NCBI GenBank assembly: GCA_028871455.1
Contig: JAGWNF010000005.1
Location: 1-64,000 of the forward strand
Origin: Alphaproteobacteria bacterium
Lineage (GTDB): Bacteria > Pseudomonadota > Alphaproteobacteria > ATCC43930 > CGMCC-115725
DNA: 64,000 bases
Direction of reading: 5' to 3'
Positions 63,835 to 64,000 of this stretch are shown piece after piece. Position numbers and translations under genes: made by a program. How positions within the stretch are numbered: position 1 is the first letter of the stretch; each line of letters begins with the position of its first letter. The notes under the pieces are model-generated. The model made no database searches and was not told where the DNA came from. It saw nothing but the letters and a program-made list of their open reading frames with translations.

Positions 63835-64000
63835 TCAGACCATCGCCAGTCCGCCGTTGACGTGCAACGTGTGTCCGGTGACGTAACGCGATTCATCGCT
63901 CGCGAGAAATAGGACGCAGGCTGCGACCTCGTCGGGCGTGCCCTGGCGGCCGAGCGGGATCGCCGCTTCGAGTTTCGCCTTCTGCTCCGCCGACAACACC
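63835..64000 (-). CDS. fabG: 3-Oxoacyl-ACP reductase FabG, C-terminal end only
   Basis: The last 54 codons plus stop (TGA at 63835-63837) of a leftward gene that enters from the right edge. The visible end [40 protein letters not shown] is the conserved C-terminus of SDR-type ketoreductases. Position ahead of acpP-fabF identifies it as fabG. The catalytic part is outside the window. Confidence 0.9.
   Translation of the reverse strand, partial: VLSAEQKAKLEAAIPLGRQGTPDEVAACVLFLASDESRYVTGHTLHVNGGLAMV

Noticed and set aside
1-64000. CRISPR arrays, tRNA or rRNA genes, prophage or integrated plasmid
   Set aside because: No regularly spaced repeats, cloverleaf-like sequences, rRNA segments, integrase or phage structural genes were seen by eye. 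Only the IS1595 element shows mobility.

Overview
The window is about 64 kb of GC-rich, densely coded chromosome from an alphaproteobacterium. A Rhodospirillales-like lineage is likely, but the sequence alone does not fix the genus. The evidence is: a C4-pathway 5-aminolevulinate synthase (hemA); a PmtA-type phospholipid N-methyltransferase; a 39-residue aa3-type cytochrome oxidase subunit IV; an RNase E with an acidic insert and the terminal GWWRR signature; and the block lptF-lptG-lptD-surA-pdxA-rsmA facing fabG-acpP-fabF-mltG-yicC-gmk. I see no rRNA, tRNA, CRISPR array, prophage or plasmid functions.

Layout. 1-5.7 kb: a truncated PBP1A gene (mrcA) head to head with rne, then a class I/II aminotransferase. 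5.8-8.0 kb: one complete insertion sequence of the IS1595 family (5846-7954). It has imperfect terminal inverted repeats (20 of the first 24 positions match), an 8-bp target duplication, a near-consensus promoter starting inside its left repeat, and three small cargo ORFs. It is the only clearly mobile DNA here. 8.1-15.1 kb: an M48 protease with TPRs, a DsbA-like thioredoxin, a SRAP/YedK protein, then a coupled run of an orphan CoxL-like molybdenum hydroxylase subunit, a CysQ-like phosphatase and TsaC. 15.3-25.1 kb: an OFA-type MFS carrier, beta-carbonic anhydrase, a D-2-hydroxyacid dehydrogenase coupled to an acyl-CoA dehydrogenase, PmtA, a double cold-shock protein, a fumarylacetoacetate hydrolase family enzyme, a DUF1499 protein and a TonB. 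25.2-29.0 kb: the sulfate assimilation operon cysH-cysD-cysN with a TauE/SafE permease. 29.1-34.5 kb: small or unknown genes, a DUF488 protein and a peptide-type ABC importer lacking ATPase genes.

34.8-46.4 kb: a class III aminotransferase, hemA, a PadR-like regulator, an SDR, pdxH with a cation diffusion facilitator, an OmpA-type porin with its own promoter and terminator, MepA, purM-purN, a GT87-like membrane protein, the tiny oxidase subunit and ndk. 46.4-51.8 kb: a leftward operon of two large polytopic membrane proteins, pepA and holC. 51.9-64 kb: the outer-membrane biogenesis operon lptF-lptG-lptD-surA-pdxA-rsmA, convergent with fatty acid synthesis and cell-wall genes. fabG is cut by the window end.

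Most genes are housekeeping. Envelope assembly dominates (LptFGD, SurA, MltG, MepA, PBP1A, OmpA, TonB, M48), and many genes overlap by 4 bp, which points to translational coupling. The least ordinary items are the cargo-bearing IS, a SRAP protein with Asp in place of the catalytic Glu, the orphan CoxL-like subunit, a hairpin that can mask the ribosome binding site of a 65-residue protein gene, and a possibly leaderless lptF message. I found no convincing new multi-gene system.
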